This document shows positions 1 to 7,814 of a DNA stretch of 64,000 nucleotides, in pieces. Every line of letters starts with the position of its first letter. Position 1 is the stretch's first letter. Location of the stretch: the NCBI RefSeq assembly GCF_003590775.1, contig NZ_QYUM01000002.1, positions 1,240,001 through 1,304,000 on the forward strand. The letters are read 5' to 3'. Below the pieces are notes generated by a model. It was not told the DNA's origin. It worked only from the letters and a program-made list of their open reading frames with translations, and made no database searches. The stretch comes from Sphingomonas cavernae (lineage in GTDB: Bacteria; Pseudomonadota; Alphaproteobacteria; Sphingomonadales; Sphingomonadaceae). The position numbers and the translations under genes were made by a program.

Positions 1-350
1 CGCACGACTGCCTTCGCCCCCGCAAAGGCGCCCGTGAGCGTTTTGACATCCACGCCAGCCATGATCGAAACAACGGTCGTATTCGCGCCAACCGCGGCCG
101 CGAGCTGCTGCGCGATCGCGGGAAAGGTCTGCGGCTTGACGCCGAGCAGCAGCATTGCGGGGGGAGCTTCATCTTCCGGCGCGGCAGCAAGCAGGCGAAC
201 GCCCCCGGGCGCTTCGGCGCGGTTGGGATCGACGATCGTGACCGCGGCGGGATCGAGCCCGGTTTCAAGCCAGCGCGACAGCATCGCGCCCGCCATATTG
301 CCGCAGCCGATCAGCCAGAGCGGTCGTGAAACGTCGAAAGAATAGGTCAT
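1..350 (-). CDS. proC: pyrroline-5-carboxylate reductase, N-terminal part (cut by window edge)
   Basis: About 116 codons from an ATG at 350 run off the left edge. The product starts MTYSFDVSRP and reaches the nucleotide-binding glycine motif GCGNMAGAML near residue 16, followed by a Rossmann-type strand ending in VDPNRAE and the LLGVKPQ stretch typical of ProC. ProC catalyses the NAD(P)H-dependent reduction of 1-pyrroline-5-carboxylate to proline in the cytoplasm, the last step of proline synthesis. The 3' half is outside the window, so completeness cannot be judged. The gene lies 46 bases downstream of the M23 peptidase stop and on the same strand, so it may be co-transcribed with it. Confidence 0.85.
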   Translation of the reverse strand, partial: MTYSFDVSRPLWLIGCGNMAGAMLSRWLETGLDPAAVTIVDPNRAEAPGGVRLLAAAPEDEAPPAMLLLGVKPQTFPAIAQQLAAAVGANTTVVSIMAGVDVKTLTGAFAGAKAVV

Positions 351-396
351 GCCCGGCGCTTAGGCCAAAATGAGCGGCCGCGCAAAAGGCGGTCGG

Positions 397-1941
397 TCAG
401 CGCACGGCCTTGGCCAGCGCGCCGCCCATTGGTTGTGCGGCGGGCGGAGGCGCTGCCTTGGCGCCGAGCTTCACGTTCAGCAACTGCGCAAGCTTGGCGC
501 GGAAGCGTCCGAGATCCGCACCCGCGAGCTGCGAGGTCTGGACGAAGGAGATCGACTTCGGGTTGATCGCGACGCCGTTCCGATAGACCTCGTAATGGAG
601 GTGCGGCCCCGTCGACAGGCCGGTCGAGCCGACATAGCCGATCACCTGGCCCTGACGCACACGCGCGCCGCCCGGAACCGCGATACGGCTCATATGCGCG
701 TAGCCCGTGCCGATGCCGCCGGCATGGTTCAGCCGCACATAATTGCCATAGCCACGGTTGCGTCCGGCAAAGGCGACGACGCCGTCGGTGGCCGCGTAGA
801 TGGGCGCGCCATGCGGCGCGCCGAAATCCAGCCCCTTGTGAAGCCGTGAATAGCCGAGCAGCGGGTGACGCCGCATTCCGAAGCCCGATGTGAGCCGGCC
901 GCTGACGGGCTGGGTCATAACCCCGCGTTTCTTGCCGACGCCCGCGGCATCGAACCATTCGGTGCGACCGTCGATCGTCCATTCGATCAGGCGCACCTGG
1001 CGGCGCCCCTGATCGAGCCCGGCATAGAGCAGCTTACCCGTTTTGGTTTCGCCGGTCTCGGCGCGCGCATGTTCGATGATGATGTCGAAGCGATCGTCGG
1101 GGCCGAGATCGTTGATCGAGATCTTGCCGCCGATCGCTTTCAGATATGCCTCGATGGCATGTGCAGGGACGCCCGCGGCGCGCGCTGAGGTGACGAAGCT
1201 CGCGCCGCGCCGGCCCTGTATGCGGAGCGGCGTATCATCGACCGCAATCGGAATCCGCTTGAGCACGAGTGCGCCGTTCGCGCGCTCGAGCTGGAGACGG
1301 AGGTCGAAGCGCGCGCGAAAAGCAAGAAAATCGAGCGGGCGGGCTACATTACGATTGGGGCGGCGGCCAAGCGTCACGTCCATGCGCGTGCCGGGCGCGA
1401 TGTCGCCGAGCGAAACCGCACCCGCAACAAGGCTCGCGACCTTTGCGGCCTCGCTATCGGCGACGCCCGCGCGCGTCAGCACCCGCGCAAAGCCATCGCC
1501 GCGGCCAAGTGTCGCCACCAGATCGATCGAGGGGCGCTCGGGCGTGTCGGCGAGCGGCGCGACCGCATCGGTCGCGGCCATGCGGCGGCCCGTATCGGCA
1601 CCGAGCGCGAGCGGCGCGATCGAGAGCACGCGCGCCTCGCTCCGCGCCTCTTCACCCATTGCGGGTGGGCTGGCGGCGATGATCGGGTCGAAACCCGGCG
1701 CGAGCGCCCATGCCGCGGAAATGAGCACCGCGCAGGTCGCGAGCCCGCGAAACCATTCGCGCGATCCGATGCGCGCGCCGAGGTCGGGGACCAGCTCGAC
1801 ATCGGCAAGCCGCGCCTCGATCCGCTGCCAGGCGCTGGGACGCACGATCCTGCGGCCGAAGCCGGCGGGCAGCGCCTGATCAAGCGACAGCGCGGCGGTG
1901 CCGCTGCCATTGCCGAATCCATGATCGCTGCGCTGATACAA
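397..1941 (-). CDS. M23 family metallopeptidase (peptidoglycan endopeptidase)
   Basis: A 514-residue envelope protein. Residues 1-65 look cytoplasmic, one membrane segment follows (about 67-88, CAVLISAAWALAPGF), then a long periplasmic middle region, and a C-terminal M23/LytM domain (about 350-450). The zinc ligands are visible as HKGLDFG and LHYEV, with GYVGSTGLSTGPH between. M23 enzymes cut peptide cross-links in peptidoglycan; the anchored layout resembles cell-division or envelope-remodelling members. The longest reading starts with TTG at 1941 (protein MYQRSDHGFG); I see no better ATG upstream, and the conserved-looking start supports it. A CtrA-like box lies 80 bases upstream (2021-2035). 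Substrate bond and catalytic activity are not shown by sequence alone. Confidence 0.85.
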   Translation of the reverse strand: MYQRSDHGFGNGSGTAALSLDQALPAGFGRRIVRPSAWQRIEARLADVELVPDLGARIGSREWFRGLATCAVLISAAWALAPGFDPIIAASPPAMGEEARSEARVLSIAPLALGADTGRRMAATDAVAPLADTPERPSIDLVATLGRGDGFARVLTRAGVADSEAAKVASLVAGAVSLGDIAPGTRMDVTLGRRPNRNVARPLDFLAFRARFDLRLQLERANGALVLKRIPIAVDDTPLRIQGRRGASFVTSARAAGVPAHAIEAYLKAIGGKISINDLGPDDRFDIIIEHARAETGETKTGKLLYAGLDQGRRQVRLIEWTIDGRTEWFDAAGVGKKRGVMTQPVSGRLTSGFGMRRHPLLGYSRLHKGLDFGAPHGAPIYAATDGVVAFAGRNRGYGNYVRLNHAGGIGTGYAHMSRIAVPGGARVRQGQVIGYVGSTGLSTGPHLHYEVYRNGVAINPKSISFVQTSQLAGADLGRFRAKLAQLLNVKLGAKAAPPPAAQPMGGALAKAVR

Positions 1942-2020
1942 GGCTGCGTGCCCCCGAAGCCGTGTTTACCCCGCGGTCCCGTTAGAACCGACCCGAGCGC
2001 CTGTCTGTGGACCAACAGGG

Positions 2021-2044
2021 TTAAAGTCAAATTAAGGTGGTTAA
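2021..2044. promoter_or_regulatory. candidate CtrA box (TTAA-N7-TTAA) plus extra TTAA
   Basis: TTAA at 2021-2024 and TTAA at 2032-2035 are separated by exactly seven bases, the full CtrA consensus of alphaproteobacteria; a third TTAA follows at 2041-2044. The site lies in the divergent gap between the M23 peptidase (start 1941) and the helicase (start 2153), in a locally AT-rich patch of an otherwise GC-rich region. CtrA commonly controls cell-cycle and envelope genes, so the peptidase is the likelier target. This is motif matching only. Confidence 0.5.
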
Positions 2045-2152
2045 CAAAGCACGCATTCTGCGGCGAAACGTGCGGTTCCGCGGGTCACTTCCGCATCTTC
2101 CCCGGTGCGAAGCCCGCTTGCGTTCTCGCATTGCATTTCCGATCTAGGGGGC

Positions 2153-4642
2153 ATGAGCCGTTTCGCGCGTTCGCCGGTCACCGCCATTCTGGGACCCACC
2201 AACACCGGCAAGACCTATCTCGCCGTCGAGCGGATGTGCGCGCATTCGAGCGGGATGATCGGCTTTCCGCTGCGTCTGCTCGCGCGTGAGGTCTATGACC
2301 GCGTCGTCGCGATAAAAGGCCCGGAGGAGGTCGCACTGATCACGGGCGAGGAGAAAATCCTGCCCGACAAGGCGCGCTGGTTCCTCTGCACCGCAGAGAG
2401 CATGCCCACCGATCGCGAGGTTTCCTTCGTCGCAATCGACGAGTCGCAGCTTGGCGCGACGCCCGAGCGCGGCCATGTCTTCACCGACCGGCTGCTGCGC
2501 GCGCGGGGGCGCGAGGAGACGATGATCCTCGGCTCGGAAAGCCTGAAGCCGATGGTGCGCGCGCTGGTGCCTGACGCCGAGATCATCGGGCGGCCGCGCT
2601 TTTCGACGCTGAGCTATGCGGGTGCGAAGAAGCTCTCGCGCCTTCCCAAGCGATCCGCGATCGTCGCCTTTTCGGCGGAGGAGGTTTATGCGGTGGCCGA
2701 GATGCTGCGCCGGTTGCGCGGCGGTGCGGCGGTGGTGATGGGCGCGTTGTCCCCACGCACGCGCAACGCGCAGGTCGCGATGTTCCAGGCGGGCGAGGTC
2801 GATTATCTCGTTGCGACCGACGCGATCGGCATGGGGCTGAACATGGACGTCGCGCACGTCGCGTTCGCAGGGCTCAGGAAGTTCGACGGAAGGCGCAGCC
2901 GTCGGCTCACGCTTGCCGAAATGGCGCAGATCGCAGGGCGCGCTGGCCGCCACCAACGCGACGGCACCTTCGGGACGCTGGGCGCGGAGGAGGGCGGGAT
3001 CAGCTTCACGCCCGAGGAGATCGAGCGCATCGAGAATCATCACTTCCCCCCGCTCGACCATCTCTTCTGGCGCGACGGCACACCCGATCTGTCGAGCCTC
3101 GACGGACTCGTCGCCGCGCTCGAGGCGCGCCCGCAGTCGCCCGTGCTCCGCGCCGCGCCGCAGGCGGTCGATCTGGCGGTGCTCAAGCGACTCGCCGAGG
3201 AAGGCTGGGTGCGCGAGCGCACGATCCGCCCGGCGATGGTTTCGCGCCTCTGGGCGGCGTGCGGATTGCCCGATTTCCGCAAGACGGGCGCCGAGCACCA
3301 CGCGCGGCTGGTCGGCCGCATCTTCCGGTATCTTAGCGAACGCGACGGCCACATTCCGGTGCACTGGTTCGCCGACGAGATCGCCCGGCTCGACACGGTC
3401 CAGGGCGATGTCGAGACGCTTTCGGGGCGCATCGCCTCGATCCGGACCTGGGCATATATCGCACACCGCGCCGACTGGCTCGCCGACCCGTTGCATTGGG
3501 CCGAGCGCACGCGCGCGATCGAGGAAAAGCTGTCCGACGCGCTTCACGCCGCGCTCACCCAGCGCTTCGTCGACCGGCGCACGACGGTGCTGATGCGCGA
3601 GATCGGCGCGGATCCGGGCGCTATGCCCGTGACGATCGCCGAGGACGGTGCGGTGCTGGTTGATGACGAGCCGATCGGCCGGCTCGACGGCTTCCGCTTC
3701 GAGGTCGCCGCCGATGCGCGTCATGCCGATCGCAAGAAGCTGCTTGCAGTCGCCGGACGGCGGCTGGGCAAGGAGCTCGGAAGGCGCGCCGACGCGCTGC
3801 TTGCGGCCGACGACAAGGCGTTCATGCTCGTGACCGAGCCGGGCGCTCCGGTGCGGCTGTGCTGGCAGGGCGCGGCGCTGGGCGTGCTCGCAGGCGGGCG
3901 GACGCTGCTTCAGCCCCGCTTCCTGCCCGATCGCGGGCTCGACGCGCTCGATGATGCTGCGCGCAGGGCGATCGCTGCGCGCGTCCAGGCGTGGCTCGAC
4001 GTGCGGATCACACAGCTATTGAGGCCGCTCGCGCGGATCACCGAGGCGTCCTCCAGCCCCGATACGCCGCCGCTGTTGCGCGCGTTGCTCGTGCCGCTCG
4101 CCGAGGGCGGCGGCGCGCTGGCGCGGACTGCGGTCGATGCGCCGCTCGCCGCGCTCGACAAGGCCGCGCGCTATCAGGCGCGGCGGCTCGGGATGGTGAT
4201 CGGCACGCTCGACATCTTCCATCCGCAACTGCTCAAGCCCGAGGCGATGCGCTGGCGCGCCGCACTGATCGCGGTGCGCGACGGCAAGACGATGCCCGCG
4301 CTGCCCGTACCGGGCGCGGCGATACTCGGGCACGCATCTGTGCTCCCCGATTTTCGCACGCTCGGGCGGCAATCGCTGCGCATCGATCTGGTCGAGCGGA
4401 TCGCGCGCGCCGCACATGAGGCACGCGACGGCCGCCGTCCGTTCACTCCCGATCCCTCGCTTGCGGTTTCGCTCGGGCTGAGCGCCGATGCGCTGGCGCG
4501 GCTGATGCGGCTGCTGGGTTTTGAACCAAAGGCCGATGCCTGGGCGTGGCGCGGACGCGTGCGGCAGCGCGAGGGGCCGCCCGCGCGCGCCGACGGCCAT
4601 TTTGCCGGCCTTGCCGATCTCGTGACGGCGAATGGCCGGTGA
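2153..4642 (+). CDS. SUV3-type DEAD/DEAH-box RNA helicase
   Basis: An 829-residue helicase. The Walker A motif is near the N-terminus (GPTNTGKTYLAV, residues 12-23), Walker B is DESQ, and the second RecA domain carries ATDAIGMGLNMD and the motif VI-like QIAGRAGRH. This arrangement, with the very early P-loop and GPTNTGKT, is that of SUV3/MgpS-like helicases found in alphaproteobacteria and mitochondria, which unwind RNA or RNA/DNA. The C-terminal half (about 400-829) has no domain I can name. I chose ATG 2153 (MSRFARSPVTAILG), which follows CTAGGGGGC, over a GTG 48 bases upstream. The stop overlaps the next gene by 11 bases, so the two are co-translated and may share a role in RNA metabolism. 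Confidence 0.85.
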   Translation: MSRFARSPVTAILGPTNTGKTYLAVERMCAHSSGMIGFPLRLLAREVYDRVVAIKGPEEVALITGEEKILPDKARWFLCTAESMPTDREVSFVAIDESQLGATPERGHVFTDRLLRARGREETMILGSESLKPMVRALVPDAEIIGRPRFSTLSYAGAKKLSRLPKRSAIVAFSAEEVYAVAEMLRRLRGGAAVVMGALSPRTRNAQVAMFQAGEVDYLVATDAIGMGLNMDVAHVAFAGLRKFDGRRSRRLTLAEMAQIAGRAGRHQRDGTFGTLGAEEGGISFTPEEIERIENHHFPPLDHLFWRDGTPDLSSLDGLVAALEARPQSPVLRAAPQAVDLAVLKRLAEEGWVRERTIRPAMVSRLWAACGLPDFRKTGAEHHARLVGRIFRYLSERDGHIPVHWFADEIARLDTVQGDVETLSGRIASIRTWAYIAHRADWLADPLHWAERTRAIEEKLSDALHAALTQRFVDRRTTVLMREIGADPGAMPVTIAEDGAVLVDDEPIGRLDGFRFEVAADARHADRKKLLAVAGRRLGKELGRRADALLAADDKAFMLVTEPGAPVRLCWQGAALGVLAGGRTLLQPRFLPDRGLDALDDAARRAIAARVQAWLDVRITQLLRPLARITEASSSPDTPPLLRALLVPLAEGGGALARTAVDAPLAALDKAARYQARRLGMVIGTLDIFHPQLLKPEAMRWRAALIAVRDGKTMPALPVPGAAILGHASVLPDFRTLGRQSLRIDLVERIARAAHEARDGRRPFTPDPSLAVSLGLSADALARLMRLLGFEPKADAWAWRGRVRQREGPPARADGHFAGLADLVTANGR

Positions 4643-4934
4643 CGCCCCTATATGCGGCCAGCGGATCGACCGCTTCCTGTGGTTCGCGCGTCTGGCAAAG
4701 TCGCGCAGCATCGCGCAGGCGCTGTGCGAACAGGGCCATATCCGCCTCGACGGACGGCGGATCGAACGCGCACACACGCTGGTGCGGCCCGGCAATGTGC
4801 TGAGTCTGATGGCGCATGGCCGCGTCCGCGCGCTGCGGATCGAAGCCCTGCCGGCACGCCGCGGCCCGGCGAGCGAGGCGGTGACTCTGTACCGCGAGCT
4901 CACTCTCGCGACACCGGCCGAAACGGATGATTGA
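4632..4934 (+). CDS. S4-domain RNA-binding protein (Hsp15/HslR-like)
   Basis: A 100-residue protein with an S4 fold at residues 10-58: [15 protein letters not shown], then GHIRLDG and VRPGNVLSL. Length and motif order match Hsp15 (HslR), a heat-shock protein that in E. coli binds stalled 50S subunits carrying nascent chains; many alphaproteobacteria have such a short S4 protein next to the SUV3-like helicase. It overlaps the helicase gene by 11 bases and lies about 50 bases before fdxA. The start ATG at 4632 lies inside the helicase coding end. Its exact function here is inferred from family. Confidence 0.8.
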   Translation: MAGDAPICGQRIDRFLWFARLAKSRSIAQALCEQGHIRLDGRRIERAHTLVRPGNVLSLMAHGRVRALRIEALPARRGPASEAVTLYRELTLATPAETDD

Positions 4935-4984
4935 CGGCGGCGGGGCGCGGGAATAGCAGGGCCGTTACAGGAGGATTGATCCCA

Positions 4985-5323
4985 ATGACCTATGTCGTCA
5001 CCGATGCCTGCATCCGTTGCAAGTACATGGATTGCGTCGAGGTGTGCCCCGTCGACTGTTTCTACGAGGGCGACAACATGCTGGTGATCAATCCGAGCGA
5101 GTGCATCGACTGCGGCGTGTGCGAACCCGAATGCCCCGCGGAGGCGATCCTGCCCGATACCGAGAGCGGGCTGGAGAAATGGCTCGAACTCAACAACACC
5201 TTCTCCGCGCAGTGGCCCAATATCACGCGCAAGCGCGAAGCCCCCGCCGACGCCGACGCGCACAAGGGCGAGGAAGGCAAGTACGAGAAATTCTTTTCGC
5301 CCGAACCCGGCCAGGGCGACTGA
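4985..5323 (+). CDS. fdxA: 7Fe ferredoxin FdxA
   Basis: A 112-residue ferredoxin. The N-terminal [17 protein letters not shown] and the second motif [12 protein letters not shown] provide cysteines for one 3Fe-4S and one 4Fe-4S cluster, the pattern of FdxA-type seven-iron ferredoxins, with the usual acidic C-terminal extension. It carries electrons in the cytoplasm; the partner is not evident. I chose ATG 4985 because AGGAGG lies eight or so bases upstream, rather than an ATG 54 bases earlier. The FdxA-CarD order is common in alphaproteobacteria. Confidence 0.93.
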   Translation: MTYVVTDACIRCKYMDCVEVCPVDCFYEGDNMLVINPSECIDCGVCEPECPAEAILPDTESGLEKWLELNNTFSAQWPNITRKREAPADADAHKGEEGKYEKFFSPEPGQGD

Positions 5324-5630
5324 TGCTCAACCCGCGGACCTGATGTAAAAGACTGTCGCGCTCCCTCGACTCCGCGGCGCGCTGACTACGTATTTTTCCC
5401 CGGATTCCAACAGTTGCGCGGCATAGCGTCGCTTGCTCGCAAGAAAAGACTGCGGGCTGGCATTTTTGTTGCGAATCTGTTAAACAGCGTTCGTCGCAAG
5501 CGCGTGCGCCGCACGCTGCTATAGGAGAATCACACCCGCTGATCGCCGCTATGGGGGACTGTGCTGACTTGGTTGGTCAGGGTCGCATTCCCATATCCGG
5601 TGATCTCCCCATGGAAAGGGCCGTATCAAC
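5324..5630 (+). promoter_or_regulatory. 307-base gap: leader and promoter region of carD
   Basis: No credible reading frame. The stretch contains AT-richer pieces (around 5388-5400 and 5460-5490, with TTTTTGTTGCGAATC) of the kind expected for a promoter, a small inverted repeat CTGTTAAACAG near 5478, and a hairpin CTGAC-TTGGTTG-GTCAG at 5564-5580 ahead of the carD start. An AGGAGAAT at 5523-5530 looks like a ribosome site but heads no long frame. A structured 5' leader is plausible; I cannot assign a promoter with confidence. Confidence 0.35.
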
Positions 5631-6161
5631 ATGGCATCCAAGGCTTTGTCCTTCGACGTCGGCGATTATGTCGTTTACCCCAAGCATGGCGTGGGTCGCG
5701 TCATCGAGCTGCAGAGCACCGATATCGCGGGCATGCAGCTAGAGCTTTACGTTCTGCGTTTTGAAAAGGAGCGGATGACGCTTCGCGTTCCGACTAACAA
5801 GGCCGAGAGCGTTGGCATGCGCAAGCTGTCTTCGGACAAGACGCTCAAGGAGGCCATGGACACGCTCAAGGGCAAGCCCAAGGTCAAGCGCACCATGTGG
5901 TCGCGCCGTGCCCAGGAATATGAAGCCAAGATCAATTCGGGCGATCTCGTCTCGATTGCCGAGGTGGTGCGCGACCTGTTCCGCGCCGACGACCAGCCCG
6001 AGCAGAGCTATTCCGAACGCCAGATCTTCGAAGCGGCCACCAGCCGCCTCGCGCGCGAGCTCGCGGCGATGGAAGAAACAGATGAGGCAGGCGCACAGGT
6101 GAAGATCCTTGAGATCCTCAACAAGGCGGCCCCGCTCCACGCGAGGGACAAGTCCGAGTAA
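5631..6161 (+). CDS. carD: CarD-family transcriptional regulator
   Basis: A 176-residue protein with the CarD/Mfd-like Tudor domain at residues 6-65 (FDVGDYVVYPKHGVGRV) and a helical C-terminal domain rich in R and W (MWSRRAQEYEAKI). CarD binds the RNA polymerase beta subunit through the N-terminal domain and stabilises the open complex through the C-terminal domain, adjusting transcription broadly, including rRNA promoters. ATG 5631 directly starts the conserved sequence; GGAAAGGG lies about 10 bases upstream. A strong terminator follows at 6191. Confidence 0.93.
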   Translation: MASKALSFDVGDYVVYPKHGVGRVIELQSTDIAGMQLELYVLRFEKERMTLRVPTNKAESVGMRKLSSDKTLKEAMDTLKGKPKVKRTMWSRRAQEYEAKINSGDLVSIAEVVRDLFRADDQPEQSYSERQIFEAATSRLARELAAMEETDEAGAQVKILEILNKAAPLHARDKSE

Positions 6162-6190
6162 GCGGCATTCGCTGACTACTGCAAACGCCG

Positions 6191-6223
6191 AAAAGGGCGG
6201 TCCCGCTTGGGGCCGCCCTTTTT
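6191..6223 (+). terminator. rho-independent terminator after carD
   Basis: AAAGGGCGG and CCGCCCTTT pair around a short CCC/GGGG extension and loop, and the right arm ends in five Ts (6219-6223). It lies 30 bases after the carD stop and is a textbook intrinsic terminator. Confidence 0.85.
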
Positions 6224-6289
6224 GCATGGGGGCTGGACTGCGGCCGGACACTGGTGTATTAGTGCGGCAACACAGTACGGAGCCTTGTC

Positions 6290-7039
6290 ATGCGCATGCT
6301 TTACCTTCTTCCGTCGTTGCTGCTGGTCACCGCCTGCTCAGCCTCTGCCGATGACGAAGCCCCGCTGAGCGGGGTCAAGGGCGACCGCGCCTTTGCCGCT
6401 TCGGGCTTCGACACGGTATCGTTGCGCGGCCCCGACAACGTCGTCGTCAAGGTCGGTGGTGCCGAGTCGGTGAGCGCCGCAGGGGACCAGGCGATCCTCG
6501 ACCGTCTCGAGATCGAGGTAGTCGACGGCACGCTGCGCGTCGGCCGCAAGAAACAGGCGGGCATCCACTGGGGCGGCGACAAGGGGTCGGCAACGGTCAC
6601 CGTCACCCTGCCTGCGCTCAAGGGCGCAAATATCGCGGGTTCGGGGGACATGTCGGTCGACAAGGTCAATAGCCCCGGGTTCGACGGCTCGATCGCGGGC
6701 TCGGGCTCGCTCAGCATTGCATCGCTCGCTGCAAGCGCGGTCGATTTCTCGATCGCAGGCTCGGGTGACGCGCACATTGCCGCGGGTAAGGCGGATTCGC
6801 TCGATGTGTCGATCGCGGGTTCGGGCAATCTCGACGCGCCCGCACTCGCCGCACGGACTGCCGACATCTCGGTGGCGGGTTCGGGTGGCGTGAAGGCGGC
6901 GGTGTCCGATGCTGCCGACATCTCGATCATCGGCTCGGGCGACGTCGAGCTTTTCGGCAACGCCAAATGCAGCGTCTCGAAGGTCGGATCGGGCAACGTA
7001 CGCTGCACGCCCGCAGCGCCGTCGACGACCAAGGAGTAG
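6290..7039 (+). CDS. secreted GIN-domain (DUF2807) protein 1
   Basis: A 249-residue exported protein. The N-terminus MRMLYLLPSLLLVTACSASA is a lipoprotein-type signal with LLVTAC as lipobox. The body is a putative auto-transporter adhesin head GIN domain (DUF2807), with a core motif of the form IAGSG(D/S/N) recurring at least six times at about 18-20 residue spacing between residues 115 and 240, as expected for a right-handed beta helix. Function of the family is unknown; it is exported to the periplasm or outer membrane. It precedes a paralogue by 63 bases to the chosen start, so the two probably form an operon. Confidence 0.85.
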   Translation: MRMLYLLPSLLLVTACSASADDEAPLSGVKGDRAFAASGFDTVSLRGPDNVVVKVGGAESVSAAGDQAILDRLEIEVVDGTLRVGRKKQAGIHWGGDKGSATVTVTLPALKGANIAGSGDMSVDKVNSPGFDGSIAGSGSLSIASLAASAVDFSIAGSGDAHIAAGKADSLDVSIAGSGNLDAPALAARTADISVAGSGGVKAAVSDAADISIIGSGDVELFGNAKCSVSKVGSGNVRCTPAAPSTTKE

Positions 7040-7102
7040 CACGCGGCATTGCCGCCGGCGACCCGCGATGCCACTATAACCCGGTCTGAGGGGAGGATGG
7101 TC

Positions 7103-7804
7103 ATGGCGGGGCTTCAGCATTGGGTGATGGCGGGGGTGCTGGTGGCCGCGACGCCCGCGGCGCAGGCAGCCGATCGCGGCTTCACCATCACCGATTTCGA
7201 TCGCATCCGTATCGACGGTCCCTATGCCGTCCAGATCACCACGGGGCGGGGTACCACGGCCAAGGCGAGCGGCGCGCGCGAAGCGATCGAACGCGTCTCG
7301 CTCCAGGTCCAGGGACGCACGCTCACGATCCGGCCCGATCGCAGCGTCTGGGGGGCCAATGGCGCCGCCGCGACGAGCCCCGTCACAATCAGCATATCGA
7401 CACGCGAGCTTCGCACCGTGATGCTCTATGGCAGCGGCAGCCTGCAGATCGACCGCGCAAGTGGCCCGAGGCTCGAGCTCATCGTTCAGGGCTCGGGCCG
7501 GGTCGAGGTGGGTCGTGTGGAAACCGACCGGCTCGACCTCGGCATGACGGGATCGGGCGCAGCGAAGCTCGCGGGCAGCGTCAAGGCACTGAACGCCGTG
7601 GTGCGCGGATCAGCGTCGGTCGACGGCACCGCGCTCACTGCCAATGACATCATCCTCAATACCGAGAGCGCCAGCAACGTCACCCTCGCCGCGAAGACGA
7701 GCGCCAAGGTCCAGTCGACGGGCGCGGGCAATACCAGCATCACCGGCAAGGCCGCCTGCACCGTGACCGCGACAGGTGCGGGCCTCGTTCAGTGCGGGCG
7801 GTAA
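7103..7804 (+). CDS. secreted GIN-domain (DUF2807) protein 2
   Basis: A 233-residue paralogue of the upstream protein. A cleavable signal peptide ends near AQAADRG. The GIN domain starts with FTITDFDRIRIDGPYAV and carries serial YGSGSLQI, VQGSGRVEV, MTGSGAAKL turns. I chose ATG 7103 because GGGGAGG lies seven bases upstream; ATG 7097 is too close to that site and a TTG at 7049 is less likely. The protein ends nine bases before the convergent ppc stop. Function unknown; the pair may arise from duplication. Confidence 0.83.
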   Translation: MAGLQHWVMAGVLVAATPAAQAADRGFTITDFDRIRIDGPYAVQITTGRGTTAKASGAREAIERVSLQVQGRTLTIRPDRSVWGANGAAATSPVTISISTRELRTVMLYGSGSLQIDRASGPRLELIVQGSGRVEVGRVETDRLDLGMTGSGAAKLAGSVKALNAVVRGSASVDGTALTANDIILNTESASNVTLAAKTSAKVQSTGAGNTSITGKAACTVTATGAGLVQCGR

Positions 7805-7814
7805 ACGGCAACTT

